64,000 nucleotides of DNA, taken from Pseudo-nitzschia pungens. Its lineage: Eukaryota; Bacillariophyta; Bacillariophyceae; Bacillariales; Bacillariaceae. Shown here piece by piece: positions 1-9,165 of the stretch (position 1 is the stretch's first letter; each line of letters starts with the position of its first letter). A program made the position numbers and the translations under genes. The DNA lies in assembly GCA_037355855.1 (NCBI GenBank), contig CM074766.1, forward strand, positions 3,472,001 to 3,536,000, in the 5' to 3' direction. A model generated the notes under the pieces. That model did not search any database, was not told the origin of the DNA, and worked only from the letters and a program-made list of their open reading frames with translations.

Positions 1-35
1 GCACAGATCATAGCATCACCTTGAATATCTTCATA
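1..35. repeat. Short segment repeated at 55712-55748
   Basis: Positions 18-35 are identical over 18 bases to 55731-55748, and the bases just before are also similar (both contain AGATC followed by ATAGCA with small indels). Family B sequence starts right after it. It may be the flank of a truncated insertion or part of a dispersed repeat; the window edge hides the rest. Confidence 0.4.
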
Positions 36-600
36 AGGCTCCACCACCTACATAACCCTCTCAGGTGTACAGTATAAATGTCATCTGTTTCCAAGTCTAC
101 TGCCCTGCTGGACCATAAGTGTTTTCGCTTAAGGTCCTACTGTTTCCTTACCCAAGCCCCAAAGCCGCTAAGTACAGCTCGCTTAAGGTTCTCCTACCTA
201 CATATACCTCTCAGATGCACACTTCAACTGTCATCTGTTTTCAAGTCTACTGCCCTGCTGGACTATAAGTGTTTTCGCTAAAGATCCTACTGTTTTCTTA
301 CCCAAGCCCCAAAGCCGCTAAGTACAGCTTGCTTAAGGCTCTCCTACCTACATAACCCTCTCAGATGCACACTTCAACTGTCATCTGTTTTCAAGTCTAC
401 TGCCCTGATAGTCCATAAGTGTTTTCGAATATGGACCTACTGTTTTTATGACCCAAGCCCCACAGCTGCTAAGTACATGTTACTTAACGCTTCACAACCA
501 TTATATACCCCTCCAGTTCACAGTACAGCAGAGACCTGTTTTCAAGCCTACAGCCCTGATGGTCCATAAATGTTTTCACTTAGAGCCCCTGTTTCCAAGC
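34..600 (+). repeat. 150-bp tandem repeats of family B
   Basis: The marker TCATCTGTTT recurs at 81, 231 and 381, an exact 150-base spacing, and a diverged fourth unit begins near 531. Each unit contains a TAAGTGTTTTCG-like motif and a GCTAAGTACA motif. Similar motifs occur in the 5' region of family A LINEs (for example 20600-21200). The array reads open in one frame only because 150 is divisible by three. Confidence 0.8.
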
Positions 601-1175
601 TACTACAGGAGAGCAAGTTCAAGTTCGAACAGAAGGCCAGCTGTTACGAATTTGAATTTGGTAGTAGGCTCCACCGCCTCTACGTGTTTCCTACTACGAA
701 GTTCGAACAGAAGGACAGCTGTTACGAATTTGGTAGTAGGCTCCGTACTATATGTACCATACAGTGGTAAGGAATGTGTTTGGGGATGACTACTCGCATT
801 ACTGATGCTGCACTCCAGCATTAAGAGAGGAGTTTTGCTTTTGTACGCTGACCACTAGCATTACAGATACTATGTATCTAGTCAGGGTTTTGCTTGTGTC
901 AGCTGACCACTAGCATTACTGATGCTTTACAGCAGCATTCAAGGGACAGTTTTGCTTGCGTCTTTCCCTTTCACGTTCTTGTTACCCCGTCTCCTGTACG
1001 CTTTGCAACAGCTGTGTCTGTTGTGCTCTGGACTGGTTCATTTTTCCCCTGTTTCTTACCAAGGTTTGTTTGCAAAATAGTCGTCCTTACAACCTGGGGC
1101 CTATTCCCCATGGTTGAGGCGGCGCGTCGTTCTACAACTTGGGGCCTAACCTCTCTTCGATTGAGGCGACGATAA

Positions 1176-1217
1176 AGTCTGGTTACAGACTGAGTAGCTT
1201 TTAACCACCTTCGGTGG
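1176..1217 (+). other. Paired hairpins at the 3' end of element B1
   Basis: Two perfect inverted repeats follow each other: AGTCTGGTTACAGACT (1176-1191, 6-bp stem) and CCACCTTCGGTGG (1205-1217, 5-bp stem). The same positions in family A carry the first hairpin unchanged and a compensated version of the second, which suggests an RNA structure read by the reverse transcriptase. Confidence 0.6.
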
Positions 1218-1254
1218 ATTTTCCTACTTAAATAAGTATATTAATTAATTAATT

Positions 1255-1611
1255 AAACAGATCGAAGCAGTAACCTTACGTAAGACGGCAACAGTATTAT
1301 TTTCGAATTGCTGTAGAATCGGTACTGGAGGTGCTGTAGAAAATTATGTGTCGGTTTGCTGCTGCTGCTGTTGCTGAATCGAATCGACGACCATGGTGAA
1401 GGCAACCAAAGCAACTGAACAAAGCAGCAAGCAACTGAACTGATAGCAGAAACGAAGAGCGGAGGTCTTGGTTAATACATGTAGGTCCTGGTATTGTGAT
1501 TGGGGGTGTAGAAGGGAGCGAGATATCGCATGGTAAATGTGTGTAGAAATCTACGTATTTTTAGTACTGGAACATCAGAACGTCGGACAAAATGCGCTTC
1601 GCGCAAATTGT
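1255..1611 (-). mobile_element. 5' end of a family B element (copy B3)
   Basis: Read on the minus strand from 1611, the sequence matches the start of the complete family B element at 46148 (ACAATTTGCGCG, then the block containing TTTTGTCCGACG) and continues for about 350 bases with few differences. It stops after GATCTGTT, where the TTAA-rich tail of copy B1 begins. Its right side abuts LINE ORF2 sequence, so it is probably the 5' junction of an insertion into the LINE fragment at 1612-2439. The matching left flank is not visible. Confidence 0.6.
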
Positions 1612-2439
1612 GAGCTGCTGGAGGCCAAGGTGGAGGACATATAGGCCAGTCAAGATGATCTCGCAAGTGGTTGGAGGATGTCAACTGGAAAGCCATGGGA
1701 GTGAGCTGTGTCCCATCTGGAGTACAAATATCAGCAAGGGAAATAGCCTTGAGGGACATTCGAATGTTATTCAAGAGGGACAAGTCAGCACCGCTGAAGC
1801 CAGCTTTGACAAAGGCTTGCATGAGATAACAGTCATTGGAACGAAGAAGGGGAAGGTCTGGGAAGTCTTCAACCAAGCTCACAGGGTGATCAGAAAAGAA
1901 CTTCCACACGTGCTTGTACCAGCAGGGAGTAACATATGAAGCAAAGGGATGATAGGGTGTGACACCAAGATGAAGAGGGAACCCAAGTTCAAGCCTGAGA
2001 GCTTCAGCAGTTAGCCTGAGAATCCTACCAGTTTGTGAGGACCTGACAGATTCCTGAAAGAGGGTGGCAATATGGCTGAACTCTTGGAGAAGATATGGAT
2101 GGATGAAACCCAAGCCTTGATATAGGGAGGGACCAAAGAACACATGTCTAGGAAATGTTCGCGACATCCCTGCTTTATTCAGCACTGGAACAAGGGCTGG
2201 GTGAAGAATCTTTGTCCAGGTAGCCTCATCAAGTTGGGTAACAGGCATGGGATATTCAACAGACTTCATGAAAGAATACTTGAAGGTGTAGAGGGAAGCC
2301 CTCTTCTCACACTTGGAAGCCTTGAGTTGAGACCCAAAAGACTGAGACTGGGCCTTCATGTGAGCAATCTGGGCTTCCTCATTGCCATCCATGGAGATGA
2401 AACCCCAAGGGTCTTGTCAGCATGGTCAACCTCAAACCT
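1612..2439 (-). pseudogene. LINE ORF2 fragment (RT to RNase H linker), left half
   Basis: Minus-strand translation matches the middle of LINE ORF2, the region after the reverse transcriptase core (residues beginning DGNEEAQIAHM). It is a truncated fragment. Its continuation lies at 4466-4713, because a plus-strand LINE (2440-4465) was inserted between the halves. Near 2398-2405 it lacks one base relative to the copy at 29938, which breaks the frame. The same one-base loss is present at 19798, so these two copies share an inactive ancestor. Confidence 0.8.
2422..2439. repeat. Target-site duplication, left copy (18 bp)
   Basis: ATGGTCAACCTCAAACCT here is repeated exactly at 4466-4483, directly flanking the plus-strand LINE at 2440-4465. 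Long duplications of this sort are the usual mark of target-primed reverse transcription. Confidence 0.95.
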
Positions 2440-4164
2440 GATGTGCTTGTCTGCCCTGTTATTTGTGGACAAGTTGTACGCGTTGTTGGGTCCTCTGCTT
2501 TTGATTCTGAGCCTCCTGACATGGATCCTCTGGTGTACAATCCATTTGATTCTCTTCCAGACTCCCCAGTAGATGCCTTTGATGCACTCTGTGCGTCTCC
2601 AAGGGTACTTCTCCACAAATATTCCCTACCACAGGCTGGCTGTCAGCACCTTGTTGATGCTATCCAGAGTGGTACTGCCAGTGCTGTATGTGATGGTTCA
2701 TTTGATCCGGACCTTCTCAGAGGAACTTCTGCTTTCATTCTATCACCCAATACCTCCACCACGACTGCTTCATTGTTTCTCACTGGCTGTAATTTTGTCA
2801 GTGGATCCCCTGAGGATCAATCATCCTATAGGAGTGAACTGGCAGGTATCATTGGGGTTCTCACCTGTTGCACTGCTCTGGTGAGTCTTTTTGATATTGC
2901 TTCTGGTTCTATCACCATTGCTCTGGATGGTGACACAGCTCTCAAACAGGCTGAGGGATCATGGCCATTGGTTATTTCCCAGAAGTCTTTTGATTATGTT
3001 TATGTCATCAGAAACATGATTTCTGCCCTGCCAATCTCTGTGCATTTTCAGTGGGTTCAGGGCCATCAAGCTGGAATCTTTCTTGATTGGTGGGCCCTTC
3101 GCAATCATCAGGTTGACAGCATGGCAAAGGCATTTCTCTCTGCCCATAACGCTTCTGCCCATCACTATCCCAGACTTGTGTTTGAGCCTTGGGCATTTTC
3201 TCTCAATGGATGCAAGTGTTCAAGGTTTGATCAAAATGCTTTGCATGTTGCCATTTCTGGTCCTCCTCTTCTTCACTATTGGCAGACCCACCATGACATT
3301 CCCATTCCACAACCTGTTTTGAGTTCCATCCATTGGTGTGCCCATCTGAATGCCTTCAAGCGTTTACCTCCTGGCATGCAAAGGTGGTTTGTCAAGTTTG
3401 CTTCTGGATGCATAGGTGTTGGCAACCAACTACTTCACTACCAGTATCAGGATCACTCCAGGTGCCCATTGTGTGATGCAGACAACGAGAAGGTTTCTCA
3501 TGTGCTCTCCTGCAAGGACCCTGGGGCCGTACAGCACAGTGTGTCAGCTTTCAAGGGACCACTGCAGAAGAGGCTTGAAGTTGAACAAACTGATCCATCA
3601 TTGGTTGTTGCCATTGTGGATCTTCTCACCAGAGTTCGGAAGGGCCAGCGAATTTATCCATCATCTTACTCCCCTGCAATTGCTTCTGCTGTCAGGGCAC
3701 AGAGGACTATTGGCTGGCACAACTGGCTTCTTGGTAGGTGGTCTCCTCGCTGGTATCACATCCAGGCTGACTACTACTCCCACATTGGAAGCAAGCGCTC
3801 TCCCAAACGTTGGGCTACAGCTATCATCCATCAGTTCTTTCTTACCTCCTGGGATCTTTGGACTTATAGGAATGAACGACTCCATGGTCCTGGGGGTACC
3901 CTTGATGCTGAACAACACCAATCTCTTGATGCTTCCATCACCTCAGAATTGGCAATTGGTGCAGCTGGTGCACTTCCCCAGTCACACCCCCTGTTACAAA
4001 CCCCTTTCCACGTCCTACAAGGTTACACCCTGACTGCCAAGCGGCAGTGGCTTGCAACCATCCACCTTGCCAGGAAGCAATATGCAGCGCCTGTCCCACC
4101 AGTGCAGCCATACCAACAAGAGGCTGCTCTTCTCCGAGCCTGGCTTACTGGACCTCAGGGTTGA
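2440..4164 (+). pseudogene. LINE ORF2 C-terminal part: RNase H and C-C-H-C cluster
   Basis: The frame is open from the left duplication to a stop at 4162-4164. It starts inside ORF2, so it has no start codon of its own. An RNase H domain is visible: first Asp in CDGSFDPDLL, Glu in YRSELAG, Asp in ALDGDTAL, then VQGHQ and NHQVDSMAK. RNase H removes the RNA strand of the RNA-DNA hybrid during insertion. Downstream, CPLCDADNEKVSHVLSC gives a C-C-H-C arrangement like the zinc-binding motif often seen after LINE reverse transcriptases. The C-terminus ends in LTGPQG. This is the best reference in the window for the complete ORF2 C-terminus, because the copy at 27414 has an earlier stop and the copy at 41742 is truncated. 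Confidence 0.85.
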
Positions 4165-4389
4165 TTACACTTTGTACCTTGGTTTTGTCTTCTGTTCCTG
4201 CTTCTTATCCTATCCCATCCCTTTTGATACTGGATCTTATCCCAATATCTTCATTCCCATTTCACTTTCTCTCAAGTCCCTATTTTGTGGGACTTGTTTG
4301 TCTTTTTCCCTGCTTGATGTTCAAGGTTTGTTTGAAAATTTGTCGTTCTGCCACTTGGGGTCCTGACTCTATGATGGAGGCGACGTTAA

Positions 4390-4431
4390 AGTCTGGTTAC
4401 AGACTGAGTAATTTAGTTTCACCTTTGGTGA
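4390..4431 (+). other. Paired hairpins in the family A LINE 3' UTR
   Basis: AGTCTGGTTACAGACT (4390-4405) and TCACCTTTGGTGA (4419-4431) can each fold into a perfect short stem just before the ATT-repeat tail. The same pair appears in reverse near 26900-26945. In family B the second hairpin has both outer bases changed together, so pairing is kept. Confidence 0.6.
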
Positions 4432-4465
4432 TTAAAGTTATTTAAATACGTACATTATTATTATT

Positions 4466-4483
4466 ATGGTCAACCTCAAACCT
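4466..4483. repeat. Target-site duplication, right copy (18 bp)
   Basis: Exact copy of 2422-2439, directly after the ATT-repeat tail of the inserted LINE. Confidence 0.95.
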
Positions 4484-4713
4484 ATCCAGGGTAGCGCAAT
4501 TGCCAATCTTGTCAGCAACAGAGAAGTCACCAGGCATGTCATCAATGGAGCGATAGTCCCAACCAGATCCATTCCATTTGAAATCAATCAAGTAGCAGAA
4601 TGATTTGGCAGGTTCAATAGCACCTCCAGTTGCAATAATACCACCAGCCCACCTGTCAAGGGCCTTCTGGAAGTCAACAGCCAAAGTCTCACCAGGCGTT
4701 GAGGAATCAGAGC
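4466..4713 (-). pseudogene. LINE ORF2 fragment (reverse transcriptase), right half
   Basis: This continues the fragment at 1612-2439 after the inserted LINE. Minus-strand translation contains FCYLIDFKWNGSGWDY and the part of the reverse transcriptase just after the FVDD motif. Similarity to the other copies ends near 4713, before FVDD itself, so the fragment is truncated there. The first 18 bases are the right copy of the target-site duplication. Confidence 0.8.
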
Positions 4714-4973
4714 TTCTGGTGTAAATCTTTTTCTGGTATGGCTCTGTGTGAATTGTTTGAATGCTTGAACCGTTGGATTCAGGAGAGGGTGATATCAGCG
4801 TTGATATGCATGATGATTTTTTACTGCGCATTCTTGGACTGCGCTTTCTAATATGATGGATTATAAATTAACAGAACCACCGTGTTGTAGCGCGTACAAA
4901 TACTTCGGTTTCCTTTGTCTCGAGCTACCTAAGAACGCTTGCAAGTCCCCACACAAATATCATAGCCACGGTG
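4714..4973. other. Intergenic stretch, nothing recognised
   Basis: Unique sequence between the LINE fragment and the MITE. No convincing gene, RNA or repeat was seen. Confidence 0.4.
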
Positions 4974-4975
4974 TA

Positions 4976-5066
4976 CTACAAAATTCCTATCAGCTGTCCC
5001 CCGGTTCTACATCCCCAACTACTCATTTCTACGGAAGCCGGGGGACAGTTGATAGGAATTCCGTAG
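4976..5066. mobile_element. MITE with inverted repeats like the 3.7-kb transposon
   Basis: The ends form an imperfect inverted repeat of about 32 bases, starting CTAC and containing AATTCCTATCA then CTGTCCCCCGG, with a spacer of roughly 25-30 bases. TA lies on both sides (4974-4975 and 5067-5068), as expected for Tc1/mariner-type insertion. The terminal sequence closely matches the right end of the transposon at 11147-14853, so it may be a deletion derivative of that element or be moved by its transposase. It does not encode a protein. Confidence 0.75.
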
Positions 5067-5396
5067 TACCTCGTGAAACAGAGTTATGGTAAGTCATAGA
5101 ATCTATGCTCGATCATAGATTACGTTAAAAAATCATGGATATGGTATAAGAGGAAGAGGTGACCCTAAAGTTTTATTCAAATCATGAGTCGAGACTCTTC
5201 ATCACAGGAAGTGCAAATGCTACATGTAAACACTTAACTACATTACTTTCTTTTTATTATTCTCAACACATAAAATCGTGCCAGATTGCTTCAGACATAA
5301 GAACACAGCTGATCACAAAACAGAATCACGTCTTTCTATTTTAACTTAATTTTTCTAACGGAGAATGCGCTCGTTTATCTCTCTGTTGTAGATAAT
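5067..5396. other. Intergenic stretch downstream of the Hook-like gene
   Basis: Probably includes the 3' UTR of the minus-strand gene that ends at 5397. The short open frame at 5159-5344 has no recognisable features and is not annotated. Confidence 0.4.
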
Positions 5397-7289
5397 TTAC
5401 CTATCTTTCAATCTGTTCTGCATGATAGACAGACCCAGCTCGAAGATTGTGGATGAAAGAAGGCGTTCCTCCCTCTTTTGAGCACTTTTCTCGGTGGCAC
5501 TTCTACTCTCCAAGACTTCAATTTTGTCTTGCTTTTCCTTCAGTTTAGCCTTGCATTCCTGAAGGGCGACCAAGTATTTATCTTGGAACTTCGCGAGAGT
5601 TCTCTTAGTGTACGCCTCAAGTTTATCCTTGTCGCTAACGATTTTCTTATTCTCGCCGATCTTCTTCTGAAGCAGTTCCTTCAATGCATTAATCTGACCC
5701 TGCATCTCATCGACCTTAGCTTGGGAAGGACCAACAGGCTCCCCGGTATTCACAGCTTTCTTCAAATTTTCTATTTCTGACTTCAATTTTGTGTTTTCGA
5801 TCTCCAAACGCATAGTTTTTTCTCTCTGATCTGTCGAGACATGCGCTGGACTGTCGAACCCTTCCACATCAACGACTTCGTTAGCCACAGCTTGTTTAGC
5901 GCGTAGTTCTTTCAATTCATCCATGTACAATTTCTTGGCCTTTTCGGCTTCCGCAAGGGTATCTTTGAGTTTCGAAACTTCTGCAGTGCTACTCTTGAGA
6001 GAGTCTGAGCTTACGACTTTTTCCTTTTCGAGGATACCCAATTTCTTTTGAAGCGAGTCAACTTGTCTCTGGAGAGTTGCGGTTTTTTTCACCTCACCTT
6101 CCAAGTCCATTATCTGACGGAGATATCCGGCAGCTTGGTCTTCCAAATCCGTCATTTGTTGATTCATTACACCTACTCCTTCGAGCTTTTTCTTATACGC
6201 TATGACTGTTGCCTCGGCTTTGTGCAATTGGGTTGCCCTCGCTGAAGCAAGATCCAACTCGTCAGCCAACTGCGCCCTTTCTTCTTCCAATTCACCAACC
6301 CGAGACTTAAGATCATCGAGCTCGTTTGTTGCATCTCTCAGCTCTTCTTCGGATGTAATGAGTTCATCTTGACGCTTGGCTAGACGATCCTGTAAATCTT
6401 CAACCAAGGCACGAAGCTTGGATTGAGCTTTATCGGCATCCTCTCTCACTTCGTTCATCACTGACTTCTGAGCCGCCAATTCTCGTTTCGCTTCGATGAG
6501 AGCTTGCTCCAACTCTTCTGCATCAGCATCACTCGAACGTTTGAGATGGTTCGCATGGAAGAGCGACTCCTCACTCTCAGCTTTGCCGGTCTCACTTGCA
6601 GCTGCGTCACCCGTTTCCTCCGAAAAGATCATTTCAGGGTCGTCTTCATCGTTAAAATCATCGTGGTCTTCATCGATTACATAATCCTCCAAACGACCTA
6701 AACTCGACTCAATAATCCCTTTCATCTGAATTTGTGACTCGCTTGACATACTCATGATTCGGCCAACGAATTCAGATTTTTGAGGGCATGTCACCGCAAC
6801 TGCAGCAACGAGTTCAACCAAAGTTTCAATGGCATCCGAGTCTCCAGTGCGAGAAATCTTACCAACATTCGAAGAAATTTCCCGGAAGGATTCCGCTGCA
6901 TCCTTTTGAAGGTCTTCATGACAGTAGTATTCCAAGTTGCGGATCAGTTTTCGAAGATTTGAGGATTTCAACGCCCAATTGTCTCCCAAGTGACGCGCAA
7001 TTGTAGTTGGGTCGAAGTGGTTTGGGGCACTTTACTCAAAACAACAAAATAGCACAGAGGATCACGCAAAACAACGAGTTCAGCTGATTCCACCTCATTC
7101 CAAGCGAAAAAAAATCTAAACAACGAAAAAACGACGGCAAGTACGAACTTACATTTCTGAGAGAACTTCAAACAGAGCTACACCGTCGCTTAAATCTGAC
7201 AATTCTTCTGGAGGCGCACCAGAAAGTGTGGGAAAAGTTCCCAGGAACTCGACCATTGCATGCTGTCGAGCGACATCGTCACCAGCCAT
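5397..7289 (-). CDS. Hook-like coiled-coil protein (two exons)
   Basis: Exon 1 is 7289-7153, with an ATG at 7289. The intron is 7152-7030 (123 bp, donor GTAAGT, acceptor AG). Exon 2 is 7029-5397. The joined frame is 1,770 nt, giving 589 residues. The first 160 or so residues resemble the N-terminal domain of Hook and CCDC88 proteins, with motifs such as LSDGVALFEVLSE, GDNWALKSSNLRKL and FVGRIM. The splice makes this domain contiguous, which supports the exon model. An acidic stretch follows (DEDHDDFNDEDDPE). Most of the rest, about 210 to 570, is heptad-rich coiled coil. Hook proteins link cargo to microtubule motors, so a cytoskeletal adaptor role is likely but inferred. It is divergently transcribed from the V-ATPase gene. 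Confidence 0.75.
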
Positions 7290-7945
7290 AGTGTCAGTAA
7301 TAGTAAAGCAAGAGAGTGTTGTTCAATGCAAAGACGTTGGTAGAGCAGCTACGTTTAGTAGTATTTGGCTCTTGTCGGTATATATGGGTAAGTTAGCTGT
7401 ATGTTGAACTGTATTCACACAACTATGCTATGCCAGCAGACGGAAGGAGAGGCATCATTGTGCTTCGAATGTGGTTTTTTCTCTCTCAACGAGTCGAGAA
7501 TAATTTTTGGGTGCTGGTGCGTTGCGCCGGCATGCGAACTAACCTTACTTTCCTGACAAACCATCAATTATGGTATGGGTAAGATTACGCCCACCCCCAA
7601 ACCATAAGAAGTTCACACGACTTCTTTCGATGTCGAATTGTATTACGTAGTACCTATCTATCGTAAGCAATATAGGTATGAAAATAAATAAAATCGAACT
7701 AACACCAATGAGCGAGGAGGTCAGCCGCGCCTGTCAACCCAACGAAAAACGACTATCTCTTCGGTTCTCAAGGTCGTTTAATTCCCCAACCCTTTCAAAC
7801 CGAAACGATGGATTAGAAAAGACTGCTTTCTGCCCATCTATCGACTCTCATGTTATTCTTGGAGTGATTCCGAAAGATAGGAAAGTTGGTTTGACCCTGC
7901 ACCTGCCATTGCTCGGATAATACTACTTAGAAATAAAACAACGCC
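7290..7945. promoter_or_regulatory. Divergent intergenic region, Hook-like and V-ATPase genes
   Basis: About 650 bases separate the two start codons, so both promoters should lie here. No TATA box or known operator could be assigned. The open frame at 7678-7920 has no recognisable motif and is more likely 5' UTR or promoter sequence. Confidence 0.45.
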
Positions 7946-8701
7946 ATGAGCTCCGCTACTTGTTCATCAGAATTCTGCAACTCAGGATGGGGGGAAGTCT
8001 TGACACACATGTCCCCTTACGGATTTGCTAACTTCGGCGTTGCGTTGGGACTAGGACTTTCTATTGTCGGCGCTGCATGGGGTATCTGGCTCACAGGATC
8101 GAGTCGTAAGTTCCGAAAAGAAATGATCGTGAGCCTTGATAGTCATTGTGATGTTCATGGACTTTAAAGCCATGGAGCTAACGAACAAATACGTCTGTTT
8201 TTTCACTCTTTCTTTCATGTTTTCCGTTGCATGTGTGATCTGAACAAACACAACCGTGAAATGTTTGCTCTTTGAACAGTTGTCGGCGCTGCCGTCAAGG
8301 CCCCACGTATTAAATCGAAGAACTTGGTTTCTGTAATTTTCTGTGAGGCGACTGCTATTTACGGTTTGATTATGGCAATCATTCTAGGAAACAAGATCAA
8401 GGAACCCGAGACTGTTGGATACTACCTCGAAGAGGGATGGGATTACAATGGTTACTACTATGCAGGATACGGAATGTTCTCGGCTGGTCTTAGTGTAGGA
8501 TTGACGAACATTGCTAGTGGAGTCAGTGTAGGACTCGCCGGTTCCTCGTGTGCAATTGCTGATGCTCAAGATGCAAGTCTTTTTGTGAAAATCTTGATCG
8601 TAGAAATTTTCGCCAGTGCCCTTGGGATCTTCGGTATTATCGTTGGTATTATTCAATCGAATGCTTGTACATTCCCAACGTTTGCTTTGGGCCAAGAATA
8701 A
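7946..8701 (+). CDS. V-type ATPase proteolipid subunit, c'' type (two exons)
   Basis: Exon 1 is 7946-8105 and exon 2 is 8280-8701. The 174-bp intron has a GTAAGT donor and a TTGAACAG acceptor. The joined frame is 582 nt, giving 193 residues. The protein is very hydrophobic, with about four membrane segments, and carries family hallmarks: [51 protein letters not shown] and [22 protein letters not shown]. The Glu of FCEA is the likely proton-carrying residue of the rotor ring. The protein is part of the membrane V0 sector, which pumps protons into vacuoles. The tyrosine-rich loop [15 protein letters not shown] and the overall order favour the c'' (VMA16/ATP6V0B) subunit over subunit c. Confidence 0.93.
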
Positions 8702-9165
8702 GCCAAAATCACACGCTCTCGCAACGAACGAAACGAAGCACGTTCTTCTTTCCTTTACTGTGAGATTAAGAGAGAACATATGTAATTGTAGCACGATTGA
8801 ATAAACAATACTCTTAGGTGTTCAATGACAATGCGGTTTGGGACTGAAGTGGGCAGTGAATCGTTGAGGGTTGTTGTACACGTAGCTCGATTAAAAATTT
8901 GGAGAGTGCACTGAATGTGGGCACACAATTTAAGATGGCGAAGGTCTATTAGATCATATACAGATCAACTCACATCCGCCGCAAATAAACTGAAGAGAGC
9001 GACCAGCACACGTAGTGTTAGCTTATCGCTATCGCTTTCATTAAGGAGTTTATCGTGTTGGGTTATTTGCGCTAGTTTTTATCTTTTGGAAATGAGACAA
9101 CTCAACGATTTTCTTTTTCGCTTATACTTCGCGCCTCATCGTAAGAGTGTGTCGTGAAGACATAG
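8702..9165. other. Convergent intergenic region with an AATAAA signal
   Basis: The V-ATPase and IWS1 genes converge here. AATAAA at 8800-8805, 99 bases past the V-ATPase stop, is a plausible polyadenylation signal. The open frame at 8915-9157 is serine and leucine rich with no recognisable motif and is not annotated as a gene. Confidence 0.45.

Larger units (their letters stand above)
34..1254 (+). mobile_element. Family B non-coding LINE-like element, 3' part (copy B1)
   Basis: This stretch matches most of the complete element at 46148-48240 in the same order: 150-bp tandem units, a pair of repeats containing AGTTCGAACAGAAGG, three copies of a GACCACTAGCATTAC block, then a 3' end with two hairpins and a TTAA-type tail. 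It starts near position 34, inside the repeat array, so it is 5'-truncated relative to the other copy. No credible protein is encoded: the open frames are translations of the repeats. No target-site duplication was found; the right side runs directly into a minus-strand 5' end (1255-1611). Confidence 0.65.
2440..4465 (+). mobile_element. 5'-truncated family A LINE with target-site duplication
   Basis: The element covers only the last part of ORF2 plus the 3' UTR and ends in an ATT-repeat tail (4453-4465). It is flanked by an exact 18-bp duplication and interrupts a minus-strand LINE fragment of the same family. It is 5'-truncated, as expected when reverse transcription stops early. Its coding part has no frame break up to the natural stop, so it is probably fairly young. 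Confidence 0.93.

Noticed and set aside
2400..2445. Twin-priming (5' inversion) as the explanation of the opposite-strand LINE pieces
   Set aside because: An 18-bp duplication flanks the plus piece, and the minus sequence continues on its far side at 4466, so this is nesting and not an inversion within one insertion.
2422..4164. 580-codon frame starting with MVNLKPDVLV as a complete gene
   Set aside because: The first codons come from the target-site duplication of the host LINE, and the rest is the ORF2 C-terminus. The apparent start is created by the insertion.
5159..5344. 61-codon plus frame downstream of the Hook-like gene
   Set aside because: Short, AT-rich, no motif, and lies in the probable 3' UTR of the opposite-strand gene.
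7678..7920. 80-codon plus frame upstream of the V-ATPase gene
   Set aside because: No recognisable motif. It lies where the promoter and 5' UTR are expected, 25 bases before the true start, with a stop in between.
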